A stretch of 64,000 nt of DNA. It comes from Echinococcus granulosus. Its lineage: Eukaryota; Platyhelminthes; Cestoda; Cyclophyllidea; Taeniidae. Below the pieces are notes generated by a model. The model made no database searches, had not been told where the DNA came from, and worked only from the letters and a program-made list of their open reading frames with translations. The stretch is taken from NCBI RefSeq assembly GCF_000524195.1, contig NW_020170537.1, positions 1,974-65,973 of the forward strand, written 5' to 3'. Shown piece by piece: positions 35,559 through 46,065 of this stretch. Made by a program: the position numbers and the translations under genes. Positions within the stretch are counted from its first letter, which is position 1. Each line of letters begins with the position of its first letter.

Positions 35559-36886
35559 TTATTTCGGGGGAGATTTGATGGAGGCGGACTTGCCAGTGGT
35601 ATCCTTCCCATGATGCTTGGCGTAGAAACGACTGGCAAGGACAGAACTGCGTTTGGAAAACTGAATACCATTTTCCTCAGACCAGGTTTTTAGGTTACGC
35701 AAATGGGCCAACCTATTCTCCAATGCTCGGCTAATGTAGGCCTGAAGAGTAAGGTGGCAACAAAATGCCATTTAATAAGTTTTTAACTGTGTGAGAAAAT
35801 CGACCTGACGTAGAACTAAGCTTCACGTTAACAGTATGCCACAACAGGGGCTGGCTCCCAATGCAAAAATAGGACTCACCTCCTTGTTGAGCTCTGAGAG
35901 ATCGCTCCAGGATTTCGAGACAGCAGAGAGCTTTGAAGTCATGCTTTGCAGGCTTGATCCCTGCTCAAACCAAGTTTAAAATTCACACGGCAATTAAATC
36001 ACGTTAAAGAGAGGAAACAGGGCACTGGACATAACTACCTTGTTACCAGAGAGCTGTTCACAAATATACACCTTGTATCCTGTAGTTGGCAGAGGTTTTG
36101 GCAAGCCATGTTTTCTAGCAAACTGCAAAAGTGGCAAAACACAAAGTTAGTAACACAGACATTTTCTAAGCACATTAAAAAGGATTATGCTGGGGCGTAA
36201 ATACACAATGCGGCTAATTGAAAGGAATTCTGAGTAAGCATGCCGCCTACAATTACAAATTCCTACTTCTTCACAAAAATGCGAAAGAAGGAAGGTTTGC
36301 AGACAATGGACGGTAGTTTCAAACCATAAAAATCCAAATACATGTAAGGTTATAAGAATCAACTAAACGCCGATTTAAAAGCATGATCCTAATGCAAAAG
36401 CTACACTAGTAAAACGATACAATAGTCAAGAAACACAACTATTTAAAGTACGCATGTTTGCATCAAATATGCTTCTTATTTAACATTTCAGTTATAACAA
36501 TACAAAAACCGAACATTTTTAAAAACATGTAACCAAAATGAGCACCAATAGCTTTTTCCGATCCTCCAATTTCTCCTCGTCAGTCTTCGTTTTCGTTATA
36601 GGCGCATTTAGTGTCAACTTAGCCAAATCAGCAGGGGAAGCAGCCTTATACATCTCGCTAAGCTTCTTCATAATTTCCGTTGTTTTCATTATGGGATTTT
36701 TACTCTTCACGTCGTTAAAATATGCTTTAACATATGCAGAGAAAGCAGGTAGTTTGCGAGATTCAACGGCTACGAAACGACCACAGCATCTAAGGGGATT
36801 ACCAAGCCTACGAAGTAATGTAGGAATGTGGTTAGGTAAAGAGTCACAAACCTTAGAACGGAAAACTCACAAACCAGCTTCTCCAT
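35559..36886 (-). CDS. Mitochondrial transcription factor A (TFAM-like), 5 exons
   Basis: Exons, minus strand: 36886-36852, 36807-36546, 36122-36039, 35960-35880, 35741-35559. They are joined by GT-AG introns in consistent phase, giving 645 nt and 214 aa. The protein has two HMG boxes as in TFAM. Box A starts LPAFSAYVKAYFNDVKS and continues MKTTEIMKKLSEMYKAAS, like the KTTELIRRIAQRW segment of vertebrate TFAM. Box B starts LPKPLPTTGYKVYICEQ and continues KLSAVSKSWSDLSELNKE, then AYISRALENRLAHLRNLK. The C-terminus is a short basic tail. TFAM bends and packages mtDNA and activates its transcription in the mitochondrial matrix; the N-terminus (MEKLVCEFSVLRLGNPLRCC) is plausibly a targeting peptide. 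The helix-2 Trp usual in box A is Tyr here; the box B Trp is kept. Exon 1 codes only 12 residues and its 44-nt intron is inferred from frame and splice sites. A different mitochondrial HMG protein is possible but less likely. Confidence 0.85.
36808..36851 (-). other. 44-nt intron in TFAM
   Basis: Minus strand GTTTGTGACTC...TTCGTAG. Without removing it, the box A frame runs upstream into a TGA with no ATG. Removing it joins ATG...CTAAG to GCTTGG in frame. It is very short, though tiny introns are known in flatworms. Confidence 0.65.
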
Positions 36887-37433
36887 CACTAACAAAGAAC
36901 GCCTTTTGAAAATTCTCCCGAGGAATATGTTATGTTAAACAAAGGTAGTTAATAACCAACTCATTTAGCAATAGACTGTGAGTTAGGTTTTCCGCTGCAT
37001 CGTTATACTGTAACCTATTATTTCATTAGATTTGCCCTATAAACAAAGTGGTATGTATACCAAAATAATGGAACTACACCACTGCTAACTCTGGTGTAAC
37101 TTTCCAATTTTCCTATGATATTTACTTAGCTTCTATGATTTTCACTTGGTTTAATTAAGTCTATTGGTTTTGTAATGTGCAAAAGTGCTTCATTTAGGAC
37201 ACTGCAAGTTGTTTTTACAGTTTGACGCTACTAATTTGAGCCAAGTTTACTCCAATTTCTTCCCACAGTTATGCCGAAAGCTAATCAATATTTTTTGTTT
37301 CTCTTGTTGCTAATTCAATCCTTTTTACTTTCTAGTGATTTTAACATGATAATTTGTGTTAAATTCACGCTTGTTGTAGTATTTGTTTGTGCATTGTAGA
37401 GCATAGCGACTCATCAAGCACTATTTTAAATTT
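36887..37433. promoter_or_regulatory. Shared 5' region of TFAM and TCHP
   Basis: 547 bp separate the inferred start codons of two divergently transcribed genes, so both promoters and 5' UTRs must lie here. The stretch is AT-rich with no clear TATA box at either side and no CpG cluster. A bidirectional promoter is an inference from geometry alone. Confidence 0.55.
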
Positions 37434-40400
37434 ATGAGGATGATGCCGAATGTTCGAACTAAGAACATTTACGAAGCTGTTATGCATCGGCAAAAGATGG
37501 CTGAGGCCAAAAAACAATGCGAACAGATAGAAAATAAAAGGTTCTTTCAGGATTCTGATGTTAGAGCACGCCAGGAGAAGCGGTGGACCTCCGAAACTTC
37601 CTTTAATAATAGGTATAGCGTGATTCCTCACACCATTAGTAATATCTAGCATGATGGCCTACCTACTACCTGATAAGGAGACCGTTTTAAGTAATTTGGA
37701 GGCCAGAAAAAGCAAACTTAGATCTTTACTGCGGAAAGAGGCCGACTTTTATGAGGTAACCTCCCGGTGAATTGAATATCATCTTATCAAGAAAGCTATA
37801 AATCAGTCACCAAGGACAAGGGACTGTGCGTACTCATGCCTGAGGAACCAGATTGATGAAGTGCTGCATAAAAATGAATGTACCGCATCCGAAGTATTTC
37901 TATTCGTTCTTATTAAAATGTTCAGAATGAACAATTCTCCACTAAACGATCACTTGTTACCAGTTTGCACAATGGAATGGCTGAGAAACTAGACTCAATG
38001 AATGGGCAAAGTGAAAATGCGGTGCGTGATTGGTACTTTGAAACCTGTATTAAAGTAACTCGTTTTAACAGATATTTTTGGACAAAATTGTTTTTCCAGT
38101 CCGTTGCCTGTCACAACTTTATGCATTTAAAAAAAGTAACGCTGAATTTGATGATTGTTTGTAAAATAGCTTGAAATTGTGCCTTTTCCTTAAAATACAT
38201 GGTGTGAATTATCTTAGATGAGTGACGGTGAGGCTTCTGGCGCAGTCGAATCAAAAACTGTGGTTTATGACAGCCACAGATCCGATGGGCGTCAACGCGA
38301 TGTTGCATTGCAACGGAAGCTGGATGAACTGAAGCAGTTTGAAAGAGAAGTATTCGTTTTACACTGATATAATTTGCCTCTCAAATTGTTTGATAACAGT
38401 AATGTGATTCACAGAAAACTGTTGAAAAACTCACTGAAATTGAAGGAACTCGCTAAAATTGTGAAATTTGTGTTCCCAATACCCAGATTTATAAGCTCCT
38501 TAAGGGGGTGTTTGCTCTCAAAAGTTGATTTTTTCAATTCTTCTTCTATTTTTACAAGTTTACCTTATTTAGATGCATTTAAAATCTCGATTGAATGGTT
38601 TAATGTTAAACGCTTCCCGGTAACAGTAATTTTATTGTAGGACCACAGAAGTTGAGGAAATTTAAGCATAGGTAGTGGGAGTAATATCAAATTCTTCGTT
38701 TCATCTCGGTTTCTGCTCTTTTCCTAGACTGAAGAATTAGAAAGAATAGAAAAGGAGGCTTTGGAGGATCAAAAGCTTCTTCAAAGGCTAGCAACGGAGA
38801 GGCTGGAGACCGATGAGACACGACGTCAGCGACGCTTCGAGAAGGTACTTCTGCGACAACACACTGCAGCACTGATTCGACGTTCTCGTCAGGTGCAAAC
38901 AGAAATCACCACTGATTTGGCCTGGATTGATCGCCTGCTCGCCTTTGAGGGTGAGGAGGAGGGGAAAGCGGAGGGGGAAGGGCCGAGAAGTCGTATCAAT
39001 GTTGTTAAGGAAATGCTTGAAGAAGATTTACGCCATGAAGCGCGACGGGAAAGGGATATGGACGACATGCTAGCGTAAGTTCCACCGACCATTAATGTCG
39101 TGTCTTATGCAATGTCTCTTCTCTGCAAAATTACCTTTAAATGGGGTATCTTTGATACGCTCGTCAATTCACACCGCACCATTCTGTGCTCGTGGTATTC
39201 TATAGATGTCTGACTTGGTTCACAGAAAGCCACAACCATCGTCACACACTGTTCTGGCAAGCAGGCATCGCTATTGTTGCCTGTCGTCCCTATTGGGAGA
39301 TGGCTAAGCTGATTGAGACACGAATTGTTTGTCGTGCCGGCACCACTAACAGTAGTCCACACAAGCTTGTTGTTCCTTGATTTATCGGAACCTGTGAGGC
39401 AGAGTGGAGAAAATCATTTATGAGATGGAATCCTTCGGTCTTTCAACTCTTTACGTGTTGTCACAAATCGTTGATCCATTTGTCCCTTTCACTTGCAGAA
39501 AAGGTGTTTTAGTTTTGAATTCGCCACTTGTAGGCGATCGCTTTTCCCTAACCTTGTCCTCCAGAAAACGGGATACAAGTCACTTCTTTTCCAGTTTTAG
39601 AAGGGCAAAATCTCTAGGGTCTTTGCCATTCACCTAATTGAAGATAATGCTCTTTAATTTTCTCGCAAATGCAGTTCTGAGGCAGCGGAATTGGCGAAAA
39701 GGAGGGAGCAGAAGTGGAAATGCCAGGAAGAGGCTCGTGAGAGACTTCTCAATGACGTATGCGATTTAATAACACTTTTCTCCGATAATATCTACCTTGC
39801 TAACCATCCTGGTTTTCGTCATTTTTGCCTCCGCCGGCTGAAAACTTAGGCGTCAAATTAAATTTTCTGAAGTCTCCTTCTTTGCTATTATCCTTGTGTT
39901 AGGAAATTGCCCTAATTATTAGGGCATTTTTGAATAATAAGCAACAACAAATTGTTGCGTTGGTATATTATGAGTGCGTACTTATTTTATTTGCTCACTG
40001 AATCATAGAGTCTAAAGCAGCTATCTAGTGGAGTTTTAAGCAGCAATGCGTCAGATCGAATAGTTTGATAATGTAGCGCAACGAGCACTTTCTTGACCTA
40101 GGTGCTCTCCATGTGTCAAGACCGCGTCGACAGTCGCTTACAAGCCCTAAAACAGATGAAATTGGCACGAGCAGAGCGTCACGAGGCTCTGAAGCGTGAA
40201 ATCAACGCAGCCGAGTTGCAGTGGAAACCTCCATTTCAGATGGAGCAGAGCAATGACAAGGACTGTGATAAGTTAGTAAAAACCGAGGAGGCCAACAGCC
40301 GTAGCAGCCATGCTGAAGCTGTCTTCGAGGAGACGCTGAGGAAGGAGGCCGAAAAACTAAACATCTCCGTAGATGAACTGAAGAAGGTAGCTTCTGGAAT

Positions 40401-40455
40401 GGGATTCAGTAAAGCGCCTTTTACAGGTAACCAACACAAGACCCAACTGTGGTAG
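37434..40455 (+). CDS. Trichoplein (TCHP), coiled-coil protein
   Basis: Exons seen: 37434-37612, 37650-37755, 37964-38032, 38223-38349, 38728-39074, 39675-39756, 40102-40455. A further exon probably lies in 37790-37960 but its limits are unclear. The phases of all other junctions agree. About 420-450 aa, near the roughly 500 aa of vertebrate trichoplein. The N-terminus has FFQDSDVRARQEKRWTSETS, like the SDICSSKQAEWSSKTSY block of human TCHP. It is followed by LEARKSKLRSLLRKE and a TPH-type coiled coil: LLRQHTAALIRRSRQVQTEI, EAAELAKRREQKWKCQEEA, RERLLNDVLSMCQDRVDSRL. The C-terminal GMGFSKAPFTGNQHKTQLW resembles the GYRPKPYG...AWN end of TCHP. Trichoplein sits at the subdistal mother centriole, limits ciliogenesis through Aurora A and binds keratin; it is also found at mitochondria (mitostatin). 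The first ATG is chosen because homology starts within about 10 codons. An AATAAA lies 43 nt after the stop. Confidence 0.88.
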
Positions 40456-40497
40456 TGACTGTGAGGTCACGATTTCTGCCACCTTTTTATGACTATT

Positions 40498-40503
40498 AAT
40501 AAA
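40498..40503 (+). terminator. Poly(A) signal of TCHP
   Basis: AATAAA 43 nt downstream of the TCHP stop codon on the plus strand. Confidence 0.75.
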
Positions 40504-43500
40504 TGATTCTGTACATTTGATAAGGCTGATCTCTGGATAGTATCAGGCTGAGGGGCTTTAAAACTTGCCACTTTAAACTTGCCACCTATCCTTTCTGACG
40601 TGCTTGCTATCACTGCACTTCCGTCATAGTGAGGATTTGTTTACTTGCAGATGTGATGCAACAAAATTTTAAGTGCTCAAGAAATAAATTCTTTCGATTG
40701 TGGTGGTTTCATGGGATGAGTTTATTCTCCAACATTGGACCAATGGGGCTTTGGTCCGATATCGCTTCCATTTCATTGGCTCATTGGTTGTCGAACTGAT
40801 CGGTTTTGCCTGAGATGAATCAAGTCACCAAAGGGCACTTCATTTAAAAGTTATTTTAATTGCACAAAAATGGATTCGGATTTTGAAAGCGTTTGCCATC
40901 GCGGAAGGAGAATTTGGTTGCCAATGTTATCCCACTAAAAAGTGAATTGATCACGTTAGACTCGACGATTCCGTTTTATTGTACTCCATTTGGCTTATAT
41001 TGGACAAGTTTAAGTTTATGCGTTTCACTGGAGTCCTTGCCTTCTTTCACTCTAGTCAAAATGTGTATTTATAACAAGAATAGCAAGACTCTATGAAACA
41101 TTCATGACTTGCTCCTCAAGGCATTAATCGACATGCTACTATAGAAATTCATAGAAGGACTAAAAGATGGTGCCAAAGGTTGGTCAATGCTCCCAGCGAA
41201 CATGCTCCACAAAAATTGCCAAAAAATGAGACCAAGAAGGCTATCATGTTTTTGGTAGGAGTGGTTTGTATTCATTCAACCTTGTGTCTCTATTAGTGGT
41301 CATTGTGGCGATCCCACAATTGGATGTTGGCCAAAGTTTGATTCTATTCCGAACCCTCAGCTTCTACCATCAGCGGTTGACATCCTTCCTCTGTGACCTG
41401 TTGGCTTACTAATCAGCTAAAAATAATCAGTTCTGCAGTTAAGTTGATTCCAATCCCCACATTTTTCAGCATTTTAGAGCTCTGAAGACCATAACAAGGC
41501 ATGCCAGCAAGACAGAAGGGTTGAGCTTAGCATTCGGAAGGCCTGGACGCCTGAAAGATGCAACATCTGGTAATTTCATCTAGATGGTAGTAGATTCTGC
41601 AGAGACTAGAGAGCTCGAGAGGACAAATATGCACTGTCTTTTCTCAAAGCCTCATGTCATCGGCATGGTTTTCGAATCACAGAAGGCCGGATTGGCTTTC
41701 AATTTATAATTCCTCTTTTAAAGTATGGTTAACCATGAAAATGAACGTTGTACTGTAATCTTATTAGTACAACTTTTTCGCTGCAACCCGAGGATCTAAA
41801 AGAAATTTTCACACGCTATTAACAGAAAGTGTCCAAGCCCTCTTAACCAGGGCCCATGCATGATGTCTGATAGGAGGAAGTGATAATTTTGTCACAATGA
41901 TTCATCCTAATTGTCATCAAGCATCCTACTTTAATTTCTTGTGCATTGTTACCTGGGCAACGCAAGTCATTTATCGAGTTTCCTCACCTGAGCAGCAGCT
42001 AGCTTGGTTCTTGGAAGCATCAAAAAAGATTTGCAAGCCCAACATGATGAAGCTTGGTTGTGGGTGGGCAGATGCGATTTGCAGATATCCCTGAGAAGGT
42101 AGGTAAAGTGAGTCGTTGGATGAACTTATCATACGATATTTCAAAAGAAAAATTAAGAGCCTTTTATGGGAATAATGTAGTGCTGATGCAAATAACCACC
42201 AGTAGACTTCTAATGCATTTTTAAATCGAAGGTGACTTATGCCGCATTTTGAACTATTTCCCTGAAGATCTTTCAAGGGAATGTAACAAAACAACTTCTT
42301 GTTTTAATTGCGCATTTAACCGCGCGGGCTTCTCATTTCACTGCGGCGGCACGACGCTTCGTCCATGTCCACCGCCTCCCAGGCCCTTGGAGCGTTGCGC
42401 ATTCGGGGAAACGCGGAGCGCTGCGACATACCGCTTGCACCTCATTTATATTCACGTCACTATGCCATTACCTTGCCCTGACATGGTTATGACTTGCGTA
42501 CGACTTTAGTCTCTAGCATTATAAAGGCATTCGTAATTGGTCTTCGAAGTCAACTGCTTTAAAGTGGGAAATGCTTGTCAATCAAAGGGGTTCTATTTGA
42601 TCGCAAGGAAGAGTGTAGACTTGGACGCAAACAACTTAGGTACTATCGTTAAATATTTTTGCCTTTTAAACAAATTCTCTCATTTGAGACTAAATTTTAC
42701 CCATTAAAATCACCATTAACTGGCAGGAACCTCCACTTATAAACAAGAAAGGAGTGTTTATCCAAGTAGTAAGTCAGCGTCAAGAATCACTGCCAAGTGG
42801 ATGGATGAACGAGATCCAAAAGATGAAGGAGACTAGATAAAGTTGCATAAATGTTGGCTGGATAGTTTGAGGGAAAGAAAGAGGAATAATAAAGTTTGGA
42901 TTAATCCCAATGACTGCATGTAGGAGTCATTTTTGATGTCCGGAAGTGGGCTTCCTATCAAGCGGCAAAGGAACTAAGTAACGAGTAGCGCGGGCGGTGC
43001 GCTCTTGGCAGGATCCCATGCTAATCACGAATTACGGCGGGGGCGGTGGTAGTGTCGTTACGTCTACACATCAAACAAACGTCATCCAAAATTTCGATTC
43101 GATGAGTCCATTAAATGAATACTTCGGACTCTACGTAAATCTTTATCATCAAGTTTAACTTTACAAGGCTGCCTGAAATCCCCTACTTTTCGTGTCTCGG
43201 TGGAAGTGAGGTATCTAGGTGGCGTGCGTCTCTGGCGCTTCCGACAGCTGAATGGATTCCCTTTCTCCTGATATCAGTCTAAGTCACCTCTGAAGATCTA
43301 ACAAGGCAGCGTAGATGAACCTGGTCGCATGCCCCTAACGTGAAGATGCGTGTAAATGAACCATTCTGATGCGATTTACCCCTCGAAAGTTCGACTTTTT
43401 CAAAAAGTTTACAGATTTGCAAGCGCTCAGCTTTGCCTACCGCCAACAGGACGAGGTATTCGAGACCTAGTCAAGTTAGGCTTCAATTGGTATGTTGCTA

Positions 43501-43749
43501 ACCAAGAACACCTCATGTTTTCTTGTTAGCACAAACACGCACCAAATCGCAAACGATCTCGGCCGAGAGACGGTTTAGTCACTGAATCACCGGTTGTGCT
43601 TTGAATCAATTGCTTTTGCTACGACCCCACCACCGCTACAGCATTGGCGGTGATGTTGCTGCTGCTGACGGCTGTGCTGCCGCAGAAACAGTGAAAGCGT
43701 CTGCTTTGGAGGCGCTCGAGGGTGCTTTCGCGCACCTGTTTCGCATGCA

Positions 43750-43768
43750 CATACACACACACACAGGA
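43750..43768. repeat. CA microsatellite
   Basis: A short ACATACACACACACACA run, about 8 dinucleotide units, on the plus strand. Confidence 0.8.
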
Positions 43769-43954
43769 TGCACGTCCGCACCAAGCCCGCAGGCCATTGG
43801 CTCGTCCATGCAGTGCGTGCGTGCATGCAAGGGCGGCGGGCAGGCGGGCATGTGGCGAGTACGTGGTGTGCGCACTAGCGCGCAAATCAAGCATCTGGTC
43901 ACCCATCCACTCTCATAGCCCCCACCACACCGGCCCCCACCCACACTCTCAATA

Positions 43955-44010
43955 TAGTCACCAGCATCATCAGCAGCAGCGTCATCATCACCAGCAGCAG
44001 CATCATTTTA
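43955..44010. repeat. CAG/CAT trinucleotide repeat
   Basis: Interrupted CAGCATCATCAGCAGCAG units with CACCAG and CAACAG variants over about 55 bp. If transcribed it lies in non-coding or UTR sequence as far as I can see. Confidence 0.7.
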
Positions 44011-45288
44011 TTGTGCAGTAGACGTCGTTCATTTGCGAGAATCACTACTTGTAAACTGTACTGTGCTGTGCTTCGCTGTGTTGGCCTCACCCGGATGATG
44101 TCCCACTCGAGTGGATAATTACAAACCAGTAAAGGACAGGAAATATGGATTTTATTATTCTCAAGGTTTGTCATTTTGGTCGGTTTTCCTCTTTTTTTTG
44201 GCTACAAAGTCGATATTTGGGATTCACTGGACCCATTCGTTGTTGTTGCTGGTGTTTGCTGGTTCCCATTCATTTCTTCTTCTCGTGGTATATTTCAAGC
44301 GATTTTTTTTTCAAAACCCACCAAGCAATGCTACACAAATCTATCATTTTGCTGTTTAAAATGAGGCCACCCAAATGCAGGGCTACAGATCTTAATTGAC
44401 TGCTGGCAAAGTTCCAAAGACGTCTCCTTGTGCAAATTTAAATCACCTGTCTGTGAATGTAGTGGTTCCACCAAAAAGAGAAATTTTGCAGCAATGGGCT
44501 GCCGTTAAAGCCGCATTGCCAGCAGTGTTGGCGACGCTCTGAAAATCGTAGCACATGATGTATTTTTCCTTGGCGAGCGAAACCACTAAATTAGTTCAAA
44601 ATTTGAAAAATCGGAAGGAAAAGAGGAGGACTGTCACCCATGTGGGCCAAAGTCAACCGCGCTCCTTTACATGTGTGCACACATCTGCTGGTGTTGCTGC
44701 TGCAATCTTTTTTCAGTGATCATGAAAAAACAATTACAAGTCGAGGCGTTGTGATCCAAAATTGCACCACACCGGTTTAAAGATTCTGACGGTAGATGAG
44801 ATTATCATCACCTAGTCTGAATGCCTGATGATGAGTGAGTAACAAGTGGGGCCTCATTTGCATCTGGAGGTGTCAGTCATGCTCATTGTTGAGCTTCGAC
44901 ACCTACCCCTCCCCTCTTCCGCCCCCTCCACATGCACAGTTGTGGCGCACCATTGTTCTAGACGCGGTCTTCGGAGTTTGCTGGTCACCTCCAACTGGAA
45001 TCACCACGATGGCGATGAGTACAACGTTATTGAGTTTAAACTGGCGCGCAGCCAGGGCTTGGGCGGCGGTTGGATGATTGCGATTGCAAACAAGTCACTC
45101 CCTCCTTTGGGTAATCCGATGATTCATCAAAAATTGCTGGAGGCAGCCTCAAAAAATATCTTGTACTTCAAACCAATTCAAAAGCTTATTTCGTTTTGAG
45201 ATTTTTGATGACAGCTTAGGGTTTAGGTTGAAGGTCTCCAAGTTTGACGACCGCATGACGTGTTGGTTACTCCCTCTCGCTTTTTTTT

Positions 45289-45648
45289 TTGTTGTTTGCC
45301 ACACCTTTGGCAGTTGGCAGTGTTTCTTCTACTGAGAAGGCAGAAAACCTCCTCAGAAGAAGCCAAGATTGCTGCCTCCTAAAAAAACGCCCAATTTTTC
45401 TAGCTGCAAGGGTGGGTGGCCGCCGTCACCGCCAAACACTTGCTTCTGGCCTTCGTACTGGGGTAGGGGATGTGCTATTTTGTGGTCTCACCACCCTTTC
45501 TCTTGCCCTGGGTCTGTTTATAACGCTATCGCGCTACACTAAAAATATGCGGCCTGGCGTCTACAATGGCGCATCGAAACTAGTGATTCATCCATTTTTC
45601 GCGGAGAACGCAATCCCCTTTTTTTTGTTCAGAAGACCTATGTTATGA
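45289..45648 (+). other. Unrecognised 119-codon ORF
   Basis: An open frame with a hydrophobic run, LFCGLTTLSLALGLFITL, that could be one membrane helix, preceded by basic residues (RVGGRRHRQTLASGLR). It starts in a pyrimidine-rich stretch that looks more like a splice acceptor (TTGGCAG) than a leader. No homologue recognised; it could be chance or a small lineage-specific gene. Confidence 0.2.
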
Positions 45649-46046
45649 AGCTTTTGTTGTATCACCAAGTAGACCATGGAAACCAGGAGATACACTTCAT
45701 TTTGTCCCATTGTCAGTCACTCACCTTATTTTAAGTAACAGTTGATGAAAGGCTTGAAGATGACGTGACCAAGCGCTTTTGTGCCCTTTGAAAAGCATCA
45801 TTACTTACCAGAATGTATTGCGAGTACAATCGTCATGGGAAATCCCCGCTCTGTTGCCTATCAACTGAATTCGAGCTGATTGGTCATTGTCTCTCTGACT
45901 TCGACTAAGTAAGATGCGATTGAAAGCCTGGGATTCTCGAATGCCGTGATCCCCTAGTTCTCTATCTCTAGTTCTGCGTGTGTGGGTACGTGGATAAGTA
46001 TGCTTGTGCTTGTGTGTTCATTTATCACTTCACTCCGGGAGGAAAG

Positions 46047-46065
46047 TGTTTGTGTGTGTGTGTGT
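46047..46065. repeat. TG microsatellite
   Basis: About 9 TG units on the plus strand. Confidence 0.8.

Noticed and set aside
42249..42509. Cys-rich ORF (CNKTTSCFNCAF, HCGG, CPPPPRPLERC) considered as a RING or zinc finger exon of the PDZRN gene
   Set aside because: Cys/His spacing fits neither a RING (C3HC4) nor a TRAF-type zinc finger, and there are no matching splice sites.
43587..44021. Cluster of overlapping ORFs of about 100 codons on both strands
   Set aside because: They arise from a GC-richer patch with CA and CAG/CAT repeats; compositions are low-complexity and no frame shows a domain.
44846..45199. 117-codon ORF with EFKLARSQGLGGGWMIA, which briefly looked like the start of the missing PDZ1 domain
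   Set aside because: After the LGGG there is no PDZ pattern (no GD/HDR-I loop) and the frame runs to a stop without a good donor. The similarity is too short.
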